Shown here piece by piece: positions 35,201-46,784 of a stretch of 64,000 bases of DNA. Made by a program: the position numbers and the translations under genes. Location: positions 30,047,578 through 30,111,577 of the forward strand of contig NC_086378.1 in assembly GCF_036588685.1 (NCBI RefSeq), given 5' to 3'. The number at the start of each line of letters is the position of its first letter. The first letter of the stretch is position 1. The notes below the pieces were generated by a model. The model had not been told where the DNA came from and searched no databases. It worked only from the letters and a program-made list of their open reading frames with translations. Source of the stretch: Mytilus trossulus. Taxonomy: Eukaryota; Mollusca; Bivalvia; Mytilida; Mytilidae.

Positions 35201-38200
35201 GTGACCTGCAGAGTATCTGGTTGTAAATTATTTTAAAAGTTACTCCAATATAAGGTAAACTTCACTTGGTTGTTGCTTGTCATTTATATTTTTATCATTC
35301 ATACTTTTTAAAAATTTTATTTATTCTAATTTAAATAGGTAACCAAATCCTCAGAAGTTTATATAAATTATTCATTATTTTATGATTTGGCCAGATGGAT
35401 GTGGGCAATCCTTTACAACATGAATCCTATTTAGCAGTCTTACTTAAAAGAAGACTACATGAATGATAGTCCCCTAGAAAAGTCATCAGACTTCAAATGT
35501 TGACTACCCCAGTACATGTAACAGTAAATTGAATCCGGTAGTAAAATTTGTCTGCCAGAATTCTTCCTATGTATTCAGATCCTTGACCAGAATTTAACTA
35601 GGAATCTATGTATTAAAGTTCTTGGATACATTTTTCAAGGAAAACAAGTCCATAGCTAAAAAGTGTTTTGCAATTATTTTCTTTGGGAAAGTTTTGTTTT
35701 ATCCATATAACCATGTTTTTTCTATGAAAAAAGTACCTTTATTGATATTGGGATGAGGATAATTTTTTTTCTGAACTTTTAATTTCCCCATGGACATATG
35801 CATTAATACATGTAGAACTAAACCAGGGTTGGCAAAGTATAACCCGCCCGGGAATTCCCAGGCGGGAAAACCCGAGTTTTTGGTAATTTGTAAATTGGTA
35901 ATAGTGGGCAATACTGGGCAATATGATTTTGAACTAGGCAGAACAGAAGATTTTTACATTTAAAGATACCTTTTTAATTACCAAGGATTGTTTTAATAAA
36001 CCAAACCTTGAAACATGCATTTTATTGCAGTGTTTAAGTGACTTGTTAATTTTATTTGTCATACATTCATATTGCTAAATAAACACCCTAAGGGGTCATG
36101 CCAATAAAACTTATAGAATTATAAGGGCTGATTATTGTTACATAAACAAATCTGAGATCAAACTGAATAATTATTAATTAATTAGTGACATTACTTAAAT
36201 GTAAATTTTCTTACAAATAATTGTTAATTCTTAATCATGTTAATAGGAGTTATGTTTTATTTGAAAAAAAAAAATTTTTGCTTTATATTTACAGTTTGCC
36301 AATCTAGACAAATGCTAAACAAACAAAATAGGGTATAAATAGCTTAATAAATGTATTACATTTGTGTTTATCACTGAATCCTCTTTAAAATTCAGACAAG
36401 TATTTTATATTACCCAGTATTGCCCAGTATTACCCACTAAAACCCAGTAAAACCCGGGTTTTCCCATTATTTCCCACTGGGCTGGGCAATACTCATAAAA
36501 CCCGGGTTTTTGCACTAAACTGTGGCTTATCATAAAATACCAAAAAGCACTTGTACAACCACACTGACAAAAACAGTTTTAATTTGCACCCTTAGGTTAC
36601 TTGATCGAACATAAACTTTTAAAATATCAATTTTGTTGTATTATATTTACAGTGTTTGCTGAATCATGAATTCACCATATGTTCTTTAAAAGCACCAAGA
36701 TATTACCATATCAAGACATGCCAACACATACAACGGCGTACAATTTCTACAACTAGATGTGTAGGAAATGATAAACTAGCAGAGACGTCTGATGCAAAGA
36801 ATGAAGTTGTAACTGCACCTGTTCTAGAAGTAGAAGAGGAAGAAGATTTGCACAAGTAATTTCTAGATATATGTTTACTACAGATTTGGTTTATTTTGTT
36901 TTAAGATACAATTCGATATTGTGTTGACACAGATTAAAATGCAAGGGAATCTCCATAAAGAAATGCTAGCTTCTGTTTTACTTAAAATTTGTTAATTAAG
37001 AGTATTTTTCAAATCAATAACTGGTCCAACATCTACCTCAGGAAATGCTCAGTACATATGTTATTTTTCTGGTACTGTAGATTCATTTATTTTCGTGGGT
37101 ACCAATTTTCGTGGTTTGAGGAAAACTTACATATTCGTGGATATTCAATTTCGTGGTTATGGCAAAGTCTACATTCATTCCTTGAGAAAATTTCTAATTC
37201 GTTGAACATTTGAATTCGTGGTTATTCTGTACCCACGAAATCCACGAAAATTGGTATCCAACGAAAATTAATGAATCCACAGTATTAAAAAAAAAAAAGG
37301 ATTGATGAAACCACTTATGACATACATTACTTTGTTCAGAGAAGAAAGTCCTACATTTTAATAATACAGTTACTTCAGAGTGAAGAGAGAGGCATCAATT
37401 TGTCCAGTTTAGAAATCAGTTTCACTCTCTATTTGGTACTGCATAGAGGATACTGCCGAGTTGGTAAAGCTTTGTACTTTTACTTTTAGTTTTTTTTTCA
37501 ATGAGAATCAGACTAGCAAGTAAGATAAGACATTCAGGGACACATTTCAAACAGTCCCTTACACTCTAGACACTTTACATTACCCTTTCCCTTACACTCT
37601 AGACACTTTACATTACCCTTTCCCTTACACTCTAGACACTTTACATTACCCTTTCCCTTACACTCTAGACACTTTACATTACCCTTTCCATCAACCCTCA
37701 ACACATTATTTCATTATTGGGGCAATTCAATATAAATGCTAATGAATTGTTTAAAATACAACAGATATATAATAGATTTAAAAAGATGTGGTATGAGTGC
37801 CAATGAAACTCTCCATCCATGTCGCAAATTGTAAAAGTAAACAGTATATGTCTTAGTACGGTCTTCAACACAGAGCCTTGGTTAACATTGAACAGCAAGC
37901 TATAAAGGCCCCAAAAAACTACTAGTGTAAAACCATTCAAACAGGACTACCAACAGTCTAATCTATATAAAAAGGAGAAACCAGAATCATTTATGAACCA
38001 CATCAACAAACATTCAACCTGTTTTAAATTTAGATTCATGCTTTGATTTTTTGCTAAAATTATCTTTGTCTGTAATTTGGAAATAAGTTTTTTTGTGGGT
38101 TATCCTAATCTTGTTATAAAAGAATTATAGAACAGTATAATTTTGGCAGTGATAATTATAAACGACAGTGATTCTGTATCTTTGATCCATTTCTCTTTGG

Positions 38201-41200
38201 TTAATTTTTCAGTCATTATCATTTGATTTTAGAGAAAGGTACATTCCAATAACAAGACAGTCTTTGATTAGATTATTGGTTGAAGAAAAGGCTTTTCTAA
38301 GTGAAAGTGAGAAGAAAATTTATACAGATTTTGCTCTAGGACTAGATTCAGCAATTGTAAACAAATACCATGGCATTCTTAATGAAATTAAGGTAAGTAC
38401 ATTTAAACATTGTTGTTCATAGAAAAAAACATCTGCATTTTAAAATACTATAAAATCACACTTATCATTAAGAAGCCTTGGTGGCAAAGTGGTCTAAGTA
38501 GTTACTACTATAATAGCTAGCCAGTCAACACTGAGATTGTGAGATCAAACCCCTCTCGTGAGGGTGCACTCGACTCCATGCAATCTTTATTGATTAGGAT
38601 TATCAGTTTTCCTATCGAAGGTCAGTGGTTTTCTTCAGGCAATGCGGCTTCCTCCACCCATAAAAACTGGCTTCCATGAAATAGCCTAAAAACAGTGCTT
38701 AAAAGTGGCATAAAAAATACGTAAATAAAAAATCACTTATCATTAACTGCAACTTATCTTTTCATTCAAAATATCAAACAACCTAGACCATATTTCCAAT
38801 TTTTATTTACATAAAGTTATTTAATTTTTCAGGCACTGTTTGATCCTATTAATCCTGATAAAGATACAGTCAAAACCAGAAAGTACACTAGACGTGAGAA
38901 GCTTGACAATGAGTTCTGGTTATTACAAAGACTTGAGGACTTGGTAGAGAAGGCAAACTTCCATGAACTCTCTGAAAATACTCTCATTAGATCTATGAAT
39001 GAGCATGATGTGGCAGAGGGTGTTAGGGTTTGTAAATTATCATTAGATCTATGAATGTGCACGATGTGTCAGAGGGTGTTAGGGTTTGTAAATTATCATT
39101 ATATCTATGAATGAGCATGATGTGTCAGAGGGTGTTAGGGTTTGTAAATTATCATTAGATCTATGAATGAACATGATGTGTCAGAGGGTGTTAGGGTTTG
39201 TAAATTATCATTAGATCTATGAATGAGCATGATGTGTCAGAGGGTGTTAGGGTTTGTAAATTATCTTAAGATCTATGAATGAGCATGATGTGTCAGAGGG
39301 TGTTAGGGTTTGTAGATTATCATTAGATCTATGAATGAGCATGATGTGTCAGAGGGTGTTAGGGTTTGTAAATTATCATTAGATCTATGAATGAGCATGA
39401 TGTGTCAGAGGGTGTTAGGGTTTGTAAATTATCTTTAGATCTATGAATGAGCATGATGTGTCAGAGGGTGTTAGGGTTTGTAGATTATCATTAGATCTAT
39501 GAATGAGCATGATGTGTCAGAGGGTGTTAGGGTTTGTAAATTATCATTAGATCTATGAATGAGCATGATGTGTCAGAGGGTGTTAGGGTTTGTAAATTAT
39601 CATTAGATCTATGAATGAGCATGATGTGTCAGAGGGTGTTAGGGTTTGTAAATTATCATTAGATCTATGAATGAGCATGATGTGTCAGAGGGTGTTAGGG
39701 TTTGTAAATTATCTTTAGATCTATGAATGAGCATGATGTGTCAGAGGGTGTTAGGGTTTGTAGATTATCATTAGATCTATGAATGAGCATGATGTGTCAG
39801 AGGGTGTTAGGGTTTGTAAATTATCATTTCATTTATGCTAAGATAGCGAAAACTATTGAGGCTGAATTCATTTCAAATTTAAAAAGATATGATAAAATGA
39901 AGGTCAGGATTTGTATCAACCATTCTTCATTGAATGTTCAAAAGTTATGGGTCCTGATTGCTTTAATAATGACACTTATAAATGAATTTTCTGTTATGTA
40001 TTTAATTAATTTAGGAAACAATGAGCCTATACAATGAGCCTTGGTAATTTTATTATCATCATTTTTACTTGACATCAAATATTTTACCGAATGGAATGAT
40101 ATTGTCATCTTTTGAGGACATTTAGTTTCCAGACAATGACTTGTATATAAGTGTAAGGATCTCATGTAATTGTACCCCGAGGTTCCATACCTCAAAAGAA
40201 AAGTCGGGATAGTGATCAATTTCAATTGGGATTAATCCAAAGTCTTGAACTGTTTGTGTTATTTAATATGCTGAGTGTTACCACTTATTTTGAATTTCGG
40301 ATATTAAGCCTGATTTAGGTCCAAAGGTTGGACATTCATGTCACTGCTTGAAGGCTGTGGTATCAACAATGTGTAACATTTGCTTTGCACTATCATATCT
40401 CTGTGTTAATAGTTTATTAAATTTGTGCTCCATTTCAAACTGGTCCACATTACAGTTCAAAGGGTCCAAATTAAACTGTTTGAGTTCAACAAAAATTGAA
40501 TTCTTGGGGTTCTTCAATATGCTGAATTTAACCATTTATTAAATTTTATTACTTTGGTCCTTGTTATCAAATTGGTCTACATTGAAGTTCAAAGAGTTCA
40601 AAATTAAACTTTGTTTAATTTCATACAGAATTGAATTCTTCGGCTTTGTGGTACGCTTTATCTAACCACATATTTAGACTTTGGATTTTGAACCATAATA
40701 GGTTAATGTACAATTTCAAATATTTAAGTTCTTAAACCACATTCATTCTGTGTCAGAAACCTATGCTGTGTCAAATATTTAATCACAAACCAAATTCAGA
40801 GCTGTATCAAGCTTGAATGTTGTGTTCATACTTGCTAGGGTTGTATCAAGCTGCACCCTGCAGAGCATTTTATTTTTAGAGAAATAGCAGATAAATTTAA
40901 ACAGCCTCAGTACCTGAATGTCTTTAAAATGTTGAATTTCTACACAAGAATAAATTATAAGACTTATATTTACAGGTCAAAGTGGATAGGAACAATTTTG
41001 ATATTCTTCGTATTTGGGCCTTAGGAAAAGAGAAACCAGCAATGAGTATTCCATGGTATAGAAAATTACAGTTCTGGAAGACACCTGTTAAGCAGACAGA
41101 TGGACCTGCCTTTTACAAACGTATTGTGGTAGCTTTAAGGTTGAAGAAAGATCAGAAACTTATGTTAAAAGTTTTTAAAGAAGTTCCAGTAAATGGTTTA

Positions 41201-43086
41201 GAAATGTTATTACCAGATGGAAGAATAGTAATCAAAGCTAGAGACAAACAAATTATAGCAGGATCAGGCTTCCTTGCAATGGCATCTGTTTTGGCGAAAT
41301 GTGTCACGATTCTAGCTCACCTGCATATAGATTGGTTTTTGGCTGTGTTTATAACAGCTGGAACTTTAGGAGGTCGTACATATACTGTGTACAATAATCG
41401 TAAAAATAAATACCTTGCACGATTAAATAGACAATTATATTTCAAAAATATAGCAAATAACCGTGGCTCCTTGGCTTTGTTGGTTGATCGAGCTGAGGAT
41501 GAAAGTTTTAAAGAGGCACTTATTGCCTACACATTTCTATTGACAAATAGATCAGTATTAGCAATGAAGAAGGACGTTCAGTTTGTACCAACAGAATTAG
41601 GTAAAAACTTAACAAAAATAAGTTCATAGTTGTTTAAGGGTTGGAACTATAATTTTTGGTCTTGAATAGAATTACAGATGACAATAAAAAATGATGGGCA
41701 AAATAAAAAGGGACAAAGAAAGAATAGAGAACAATATAGTTCTGAAGAATGGAGAACAATGGGTGAAAAAATTAGCAGAATGTCATTAAAAGATAAGAAC
41801 ACAGCAAAGGACACTTCTCATCTGGACTCTCATATATTTACCTTAAAGAGCTTTTTTATGCATAAAGAAATAGATGAATAATAATTGTATGAGTGACCAT
41901 CAAATGTCTGACTTTAGCAGATAGATGCTTGAAATTTACTCTGATATTTTCAATACATACCTTTTAAATTTCATGTAAATTAGTATAAATGATTATTTGG
42001 AAGTGACCTGTATTTTTTCAAGTCTGACTTAAATTTAACTATTACTTAAGCTGTAGCATTTTAGTGCCATACAGACCAATACAGTCCAGCAAATCAGGCA
42101 ATAATCACAGATTACATGTTTGAATTTAGACAACATTAATAAAAAACATACATCATTTGGCTTTGTGAAATTATGTTTTTTGTGAAAACAATATTCTTAA
42201 AATCTAAATGGGTCTGTCAAATCAGTGAAAGGACAAGTATTCTAATAAGCTGTTTTTTATGCATATTGCAAAAAGTACACAAGTTTATATGGTATTCTAT
42301 ATTATTCTCCTTTAGACACTTCCATATATTTGCTATCAGTTTGAATTGTAATTCTAATAATTCTTAAATATTTTATAAAATTGAGAAAGGAAATGGTTTA
42401 TCTGTCAAAGTGACAACAACCCAACCATAGAGCAGACAACAGCCGAAGGTCACCAATGGGTCTTCAATGTAGCGAGAATTCCCGCACCCGTAGGTGTCCT
42501 TCAGCTGGCCCCTAAAAAATATGTATACTAATACAGTGATGATGGACGATGAACTAAACTCCAAATCATACACAAGAAACTTAAATTAAAAATCATACAA
42601 GACTAACAAAGTCCAGAGTCTCCCGACTTGGGACTTGAGGCGCAAAGTTGTGGCGGGTTTTAAAATGTTTATGAGATTTACAATGGTTTGACATCTTCTT
42701 TTATAAAATATCTTGATAGATATCAGTACCTGAAACCAGTAAGATTATTTCTGATTTTCTTTGTAATTTCAGGAAATATTACAGATTTAAATTTAGAGAA
42801 AAAATGTGAGGAATGGATAGAGAAAAAGACTGGTGCCAAAATTGAATTTAATTCATCAGAAGCTATCAAACACTTACAAGACTTCGGAATTCTAAGTAAA
42901 TTAAACGGGAAACTTAATGTATTACCGCTTGATTCAGCCATGCGTAACCTTCCACAACAACCTTCACCAAAAGTAGAACGTATGGAGGAAGATTTATTAG
43001 AGGGTTACGATAGGGACTATTTCTTAGAAACGGAAGAGAAATACACAGAAGAGGAAAACAAAGACAAGAAGTATGGATGGTTTTGA
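32224..43086 (+). CDS. TMEM143: Transmembrane protein 143 (DUF3754 family), six exons
   Basis: The predicted exons are 32224-32286 (provisional), 36653-36855, 38233-38392, 38833-39027, 40976-41600 and 42773-43086. They give 519 aa in consistent phases (0, 2, 0, 0, 1), against about 459 aa in human. The N-terminus is rich in Arg, Lys and Ser/Thr and poor in acidic residues, like a mitochondrial presequence. Family hallmarks are HKERYIPITRQSLIRLL, ALFDPINPDKDT, FDILRIWALG, FYKRIVVALRLKK and KVFKEVPVNGLEMLLPDG. Two hydrophobic segments follow at about residues 300-322 and 327-345, then a soluble tail with WIEKKTGAKIEFNSSEAI. The biochemical role of the family is unknown; the human protein is reported as mitochondrial. 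Introns 2-4 carry a MITE, a tRNA-derived SINE and an exon-derived minisatellite. Confidence 0.92.
32938..33108. mobile_element. 171-bp MITE with perfect 18-bp inverted ends
   Basis: TACACCTTATCGCTATTT at 32938-32955 and its exact complement at 33091-33108. The interior has GACGTCATAATTCAAAATAT and a second ATGACGCC. Target duplication is unclear. In TMEM143 intron 1. Confidence 0.75.
34530..35215 (+). repeat. Dispersed repeat headed by TATACGACTGCAAACATT
   Basis: Contains repeated GGACAATAACTTGTGTTTAA and ATGGATCTCTCTGAAATT blocks and ends TTGTATAAAGCTGTGACCTG. A related, longer-diverged copy is at 40090-40870. In TMEM143 intron 1; non-coding. Confidence 0.7.
35824..36513. mobile_element. 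hAT-like MITE with CCCGGGTTTT-rich inverted arms
   Basis: Begins CAGGGTTGGCAAAGTATAAC and has long imperfect inverted arms rich in TGGGCAATACTGGGCAATAT and AACCCGGGTTTT. ACTAAAC flanks both sides (35817-35823; 36514-36520). The right end seems to lack the outermost 8 bp of the terminus. CAGGG ends and a 7-8-bp duplication fit hAT. In TMEM143 intron 1. Confidence 0.6.
36653..36855 (+). CDS. TMEM143: TMEM143 exon 2
   Basis: A good acceptor (TTATATTTACAG) precedes TGT TTG CTG AAT. The exon has no usable in-frame ATG, so translation must begin in an upstream exon. It encodes KTCQHIQRRTISTTRC and a following acidic stretch EVEEEEDLH. The donor is GTAATT in phase 2. Confidence 0.8.
37075..37282. 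mobile_element. 208-bp MITE with TTTTCGTGGGTACCAATTTTCG arms
   Basis: Imperfect inverted arms of about 40 bp (CTGTAGATTCATTTATTTTC at the left, AATTAATGAATCCACAG at the right) are flanked by TA dinucleotides, compatible with a Tc1/mariner-type duplication. In TMEM143 intron 2. Confidence 0.75.
37556..37688. repeat. 33-bp minisatellite, four copies
   Basis: CCCTTACACTCTAGACACTT, TACATTACCCTTT repeated four times with almost no change, in TMEM143 intron 2. Confidence 0.95.
37727..38020. repeat. Dispersed mussel repeat (ACGGTCTTCAACACAGAGCC type)
   Basis: AGATGTGGTATGAGTGCCAA, ACAGCAAGCTATAAAGGCCC and TAGTGTAAAACCATTCAAAC are typical landmarks of a very common Mytilus short repeat. In TMEM143 intron 2; the open frame on the minus strand here is not a gene. 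Confidence 0.65.
38233..38392 (+). CDS. TMEM143: TMEM143 exon 3
   Basis: The acceptor is GATTTTAG and the donor a consensus GTAAGT. The exon encodes ERYIPITRQSLIRLLVEEK and then ALGLDSAIVNKYHGILNEIK, matching the first conserved block of TMEM143. It is too short and intron-bounded to show up as a free-standing ORF. Confidence 0.92.
38477..38735 (+). mobile_element. tRNA-derived SINE
   Basis: The head has a Pol III box A (TGGCAAAGTGG at about 38481) and a degenerate box B (GAGATCAAACCCC at about 38540), like a leucine or serine tRNA. The body has GGCTTCCTCCACCCATAAAA and CATGAAATAGCCTAAAA, a conserved core seen in molluscan SINEs. Same orientation as TMEM143, within intron 3. Confidence 0.75.
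38833..39027 (+). CDS. TMEM143: TMEM143 exon 4
   Basis: The acceptor is TTTTTCAG. The 195-bp exon in phase 0 encodes ALFDPINPDKDT, then ANFHELSENTLIRSMNEHDV and AEGVR. The donor is GTTTGT, weak for this gene. The last 43 or so coding bases and this donor are repeated 14 more times directly downstream. Because the repeat unit is 56 bp, use of any later donor would shift frame or hit a stop, so the first donor has to be chosen. Confidence 0.92.
39028..39830 (+). repeat. 56-bp minisatellite copied from the TMEM143 exon 4 end
   Basis: Fourteen direct copies, at an exact 56-bp period, of a unit running CATTAGATCTATGAATGAGC, ATGATGTGTCAGAGGGTGTT, AGGGTTTGTAAATTAT. The first instance is the 3' end of the exon (one coding difference, GTGGCA versus GTGTCA) with its donor. 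All copies have the same length, so the expansion is recent or homogenised. Confidence 0.95.
40090..40870 (+). repeat. Dispersed repeat, second copy of the 34530 type
   Basis: GACAATGACTTGTATATAAG, TGTACCCCGAGGTTCCATAC and TTGTATCAAGCTGCACCCTG align with the repeat at 34530-35215. The end CATTCTGTGTCAGAAACCTA also occurs, inverted, at about 1530-1555. In TMEM143 intron 4. Confidence 0.65.
40976..41600 (+). CDS. TMEM143: TMEM143 exon 5, membrane segments
   Basis: The acceptor is ATTTACAG and the donor TTAG|GTAAAA in phase 1. The exon codes for VKVDRNNFDILRIWALGKEK, the conserved FYKRIVVALRLKK and EVPVNGLEMLLPDG motifs, and both hydrophobic segments of the protein. The frame stays open to 41629 if the intron is retained, which would add a short tail and a stop. 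Confidence 0.94.
42378..42680 (+). repeat. Dispersed repeat headed TTGAGAAAGGAAATGG
   Basis: CAACAACCCAACCATAGAGC, CACCAATGGGTCTTCAATGT and AATCATACAAGACTAACAAA mark a common mussel repeat. In TMEM143 intron 5; a second copy is at 44606-44900. Confidence 0.7.
42773..43086 (+). CDS. TMEM143: TMEM143 exon 6 and stop
   Basis: The acceptor is TTTGTAATTTCAG. The first two bases complete a glycine codon begun in exon 5. The exon encodes NITDLNLEKKCEEWIEKKTG and AKIEFNSSEAIKHLQDFGIL, then an acidic, low-complexity C-terminus ending in KKYGWF and TGA. The WIEKKTGAKIEFNSSEA motif corresponds to the last conserved part of the family. Confidence 0.9.
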
Positions 43087-43327
43087 TGGATGAACTATGC
43101 ATAGAAGGATTTTATATTTAATTTGATAGAGGTGTTTTTAAACATGATTTGTATTTATAAAGTTAGAATTTAAAGTAAATTTAACGACTTTGTGACTAGT
43201 AGTAGTGACGTGTATGTTTTCAGTTGATTTGTGGTGTGTCACCCCCTATAAATCATGAATTCAAGATTATTTAGAGGTAAAAGTAAATGAACTTGTCGAT
43301 TTATTATTTATTGTCAATATTCATAAG

Positions 43328-43333
43328 AATAAA
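43328..43333 (+). promoter_or_regulatory. Likely TMEM143 polyadenylation signal
   Basis: AATAAA, 242 bp downstream of the TMEM143 stop and the first canonical signal seen. Confidence 0.5.
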
Positions 43334-44600
43334 GTAAACAAAAATGCATGATGTTATTCAAATAATTACTATTTACAATGTAAATTCCTAACAATTGGAA
43401 ATTACATCCTGCTAATATGTACAAAAGTTAAAAGGAGTCTCAGTGAGATAGCATTTTTTTTTTTAATAAACAGACTAAAAATAGACATAGTTTAACAATG
43501 AGTCCTGTTATAAGAATGTAGAAAAAGTGTCAATATGTTAATCTCAAATTCAATCAAATTATTGACTACATGTTTTATGTTGCAAGGGAAATATCTTTCT
43601 GAGATAAGTTATTTATTTATATCAGTACTGAGATTAGATATTTATGTATGTAAGTAGAAGAGACTCCTGCAGTGTTCATTTGAATTCTAAATTTCATTTA
43701 CTATTTCGGAAAAAATTGTGATTACTCTTTTCAGGTTCAAAATCAGATTCAGAATTACTTCATAGGCCATATTTTTGCTAATGATTAAAGTGCTTCACCT
43801 CACCTATCCTCTTCATGTTGGTCGGCATTTTAATAAGACCCTAATGATAAAAATGATAAAAGAACTAATGTCTTGAGAGTGTTTCTGATCTGTTTTATAA
43901 CATTTCAAACTTGATAAATTGTTGTTTTTCTCCTCTGTAACATCCAGTACTTTATATAAATCCATGGCAAATTATGAAAAAAGAGGGTTTTTTCACAAAA
44001 AGAATCTAAACTCTATTGAAAGCAAATAATGATATTTCATAATTTAAAATTTTCTGAAATTTTTTTATTTCATTATTATTCATGGGTAGGCAATTATCTT
44101 AGATAAAAACCATGCATGTTCAACCAAGTACCAATTTTCTAAAGGCTTGTTGTATACTTTGGAAAACAACAAAATTCAATATCTACAAAAAAGATTCAAT
44201 TTCATCTTCGTCCAGTAAAATTATTTTCACTAAATGAAATTAATCCACAGTTATATATTTTTTTATGGTTTTTTTTTATTAGGGGTAAGAACATTAAAAG
44301 TTGCCATTCCTTCGTTCAATACAGATATTAGGTTGTATTATAAACATGATAAATGGAAGGTCATTATAATGAAATTATTAAATGTAGGTTGGGTATCACT
44401 GAGAGCATATTATGGAAAAGATGATAAAGTCATATATGTTAATATATATAAATAAAAGATATAGAAAATTCTTTACTATTTATGTCTGATTTGTGAGAAC
44501 CATTATGAAAGAAAAGTTTCCAATACAGTTTAAAAAAACCTGGTGCTAATTTCCTTTCCTGTGGTGTAAAATGTTTTGGTTTTAAATCCAGCTCTGTGTT
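43334..44600. other. Intergenic, nothing recognised
   Basis: AT-rich sequence after TMEM143 with no coding signal I can support. Confidence 0.5.
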
Positions 44601-44605
44601 GGATT

Positions 44606-44900
44606 AAATTGAGAATGGAAATGGGGAATACGACAAAGAGACAACTACCCAACCAAAGAGCGGATAACAATGGAAGGTAACCAATGGGTCTTCAACCCAG
44701 CGAGAAAATCCTGCAAGTTGAAATGTTACTCCGCTGTACTGTACATAAAATTGTATACTAGGACAGTTAAGAAGGACGCCACACTTAAATTCAAAACATA
44801 TAAATGAACTAAAATTAAAAAACATACAAGACTAACAAATGCCAGAGGATCCTCATTTGGGACAGGTGCAAAAATGTGGTGGAGTTAAATATGTTTTGTG
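44606..44900 (+). repeat. Dispersed repeat headed TTGAGAATGGAAATGG
   Basis: Second copy of the 42378 repeat, with ACCAATGGGTCTTCAACCCA and CATACAAGACTAACAAATGC. Downstream of TMEM143. Confidence 0.7.
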
Positions 44901-45639
44901 ATATCTCAACCTTCTAACCAATGTAGAATATATAAGGAAACACATAGCAATGTGCATTTTAAAAGAAGTTATGATGCTTTCTAGCTGAGGACTTAATTAC
45001 TGGAGAAAAAGAGGCCAATCTCTTAGTAGTTCTGCTGGAAATGCTCAGCAACTAATCAAACATAACATTTTACCGAATATATACATCATGGGTTACTATA
45101 CATTTGGTATAAAATTTCATATTTCAGTTGAGGTAGACCTGGATACTTGTCCTGCAAATCTTATATATTTAAAATAACAAACACACAGAACTCAAAGAAA
45201 AATTCAGAACGGAAAGTCCTTTGTCAAATGGCGAAAACAAAAGATCAAACATGGAAACAACTCATATTCCTGACATGGAACAGGCATCTCTTGATAAAAT
45301 GAATGCTTCTGAAGTGTTGTTCTTGCTTTACAAATAGCAGGAACATTTAAAACAGAGGAAAGCAAAGGATATGTATTTAAAACGCTTTGGGTTTGATACT
45401 GGTGTGTACACTTTCAAGGCACCTTGAATTAAACGTACAACTTTATGGTAACAAGGTTAACATGGCTTAATATTAACTTATTTATGACAAACCAAAAACG
45501 CCTGTTTTTATAACAAGCATTACAGCAGATATACAGATCAAGGGAATCTAAGATAAAGTTGTATCTCCGATGACACATACAGTTGTATATGTAAACAACT
45601 TGAACTGATAAATATCAACTTTGTAAATGTTCCCTCACG

Positions 45640-46400
45640 TATAGATATTCTTAGATGCCTTTGACACACTTTATCGGTATTGTCGATTTTACATGCTCCT
45701 CAAGTTTGTGATATTTGATTTTGCTTTTCAACTACTTGGAATCGAGCTTATCTGGTGACTTTTATTTAGACGAAACGCGCGTCTTGTGTACCTAATATAC
45801 GTTTGGTATCTTTAATTTGTTTATAATAAACTCATCGTATAAACCATCTTATTTTATTGGCAAAAGAAAACATGACCGTAAATTGCTGACTACCTAATTG
45901 ATTATTTATTTTGTTATTAAATGTGTTGTTAATGATTAAAATAGCTGACAATATTGAAATGAATAATTTTATGCTTATTAATTAATACGAATATCTTGTA
46001 TGTGTTCAAGAAAGCCAACAAAGTACCTGTTAAACACGGTTAGTCAGTAGGAGAAATGTATCGAATGAAGTCAATAATATAGATTTGGATGAAGACTGTT
46101 GTCTACGTTTTCCAATGGTTATTTTTGATACATATCTGTTCGCTTTGTTCACATATCGTTGTCAATATAATGGAATTTTATTCGTCGATTGTCATACAAT
46201 TGAGATGTATAGCTAGCTACAAAACAAGGTTTAATCCACCATTTTCTATATACGAAAATGCCTGCACTAAGTCAGGAATTTGACAGTTGTTATCCATTCG
46301 TTTGATGTGTTCGAGCTTTTGATTTTTGCGATTTGATTAGGGACTTTCCGTTTTGAATTTTCATCGGAGTTTGGTAATTGTGGGATTTTACTTTTGACAC
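45640..46400 (+). repeat. SINE-like tail and TTATCCATTCG-type repeat
   Basis: TTTAGACGAAACGCGCGTCT at about 45765 is a SINE-type tail. At 46255-46400 the block AGTTGTTATCCATTCGTTTG, GATTAGGGACTTTCCGTTTT recurs at 49208-49345. No gene seen. Confidence 0.6.
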
Positions 46401-46784
46401 TAATCTGATGAGTTCATCTTTTCATCTTGTTTATCATTGAGTTGTATAAAGATCTATGAGAACATTTCCTCTTAAAATCAAAGTAAAATTATGATCGACG
46501 ACACCAGGATGACTTTCGGGTTTCCGGACTATTCAAAATATCATGTAGCAAGATGAAATCATCATTGATACAAACCAACACTGTCTCATACGCACAGGAA
46601 AAAAAATCAGAAAGGCAGTATTACTCAGAAAAATAACAAACATGAAACTTTCTACCACTCAGTAATAATCATGGATCTTGACATAGGTGTGCATACACTA
46701 TCCTACTAGGCACAGACACATCGGTGACTTCTAAACTACGTATAGAAACATCAGTTACAATTTAAACGTTTGTTAGCAGAGTAA

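Noticed and set aside
39018..39830. TTAGGG in each 56-bp unit as a telomere-like repeat
   Set aside because: Only one TTAGGG per 56 bp, and the unit is clearly copied from the TMEM143 exon end.
40982..41629. TMEM143 exon 5 frame as a complete single-exon gene
   Set aside because: The frame starts with GTG inside a conserved motif. Upstream exons and the acceptor at 40975 fit in phase, and a donor at 41601 joins exon 6.
44234..44455. 73-codon frame downstream of TMEM143
   Set aside because: AT-rich composition, no recognisable motif and no splice context.
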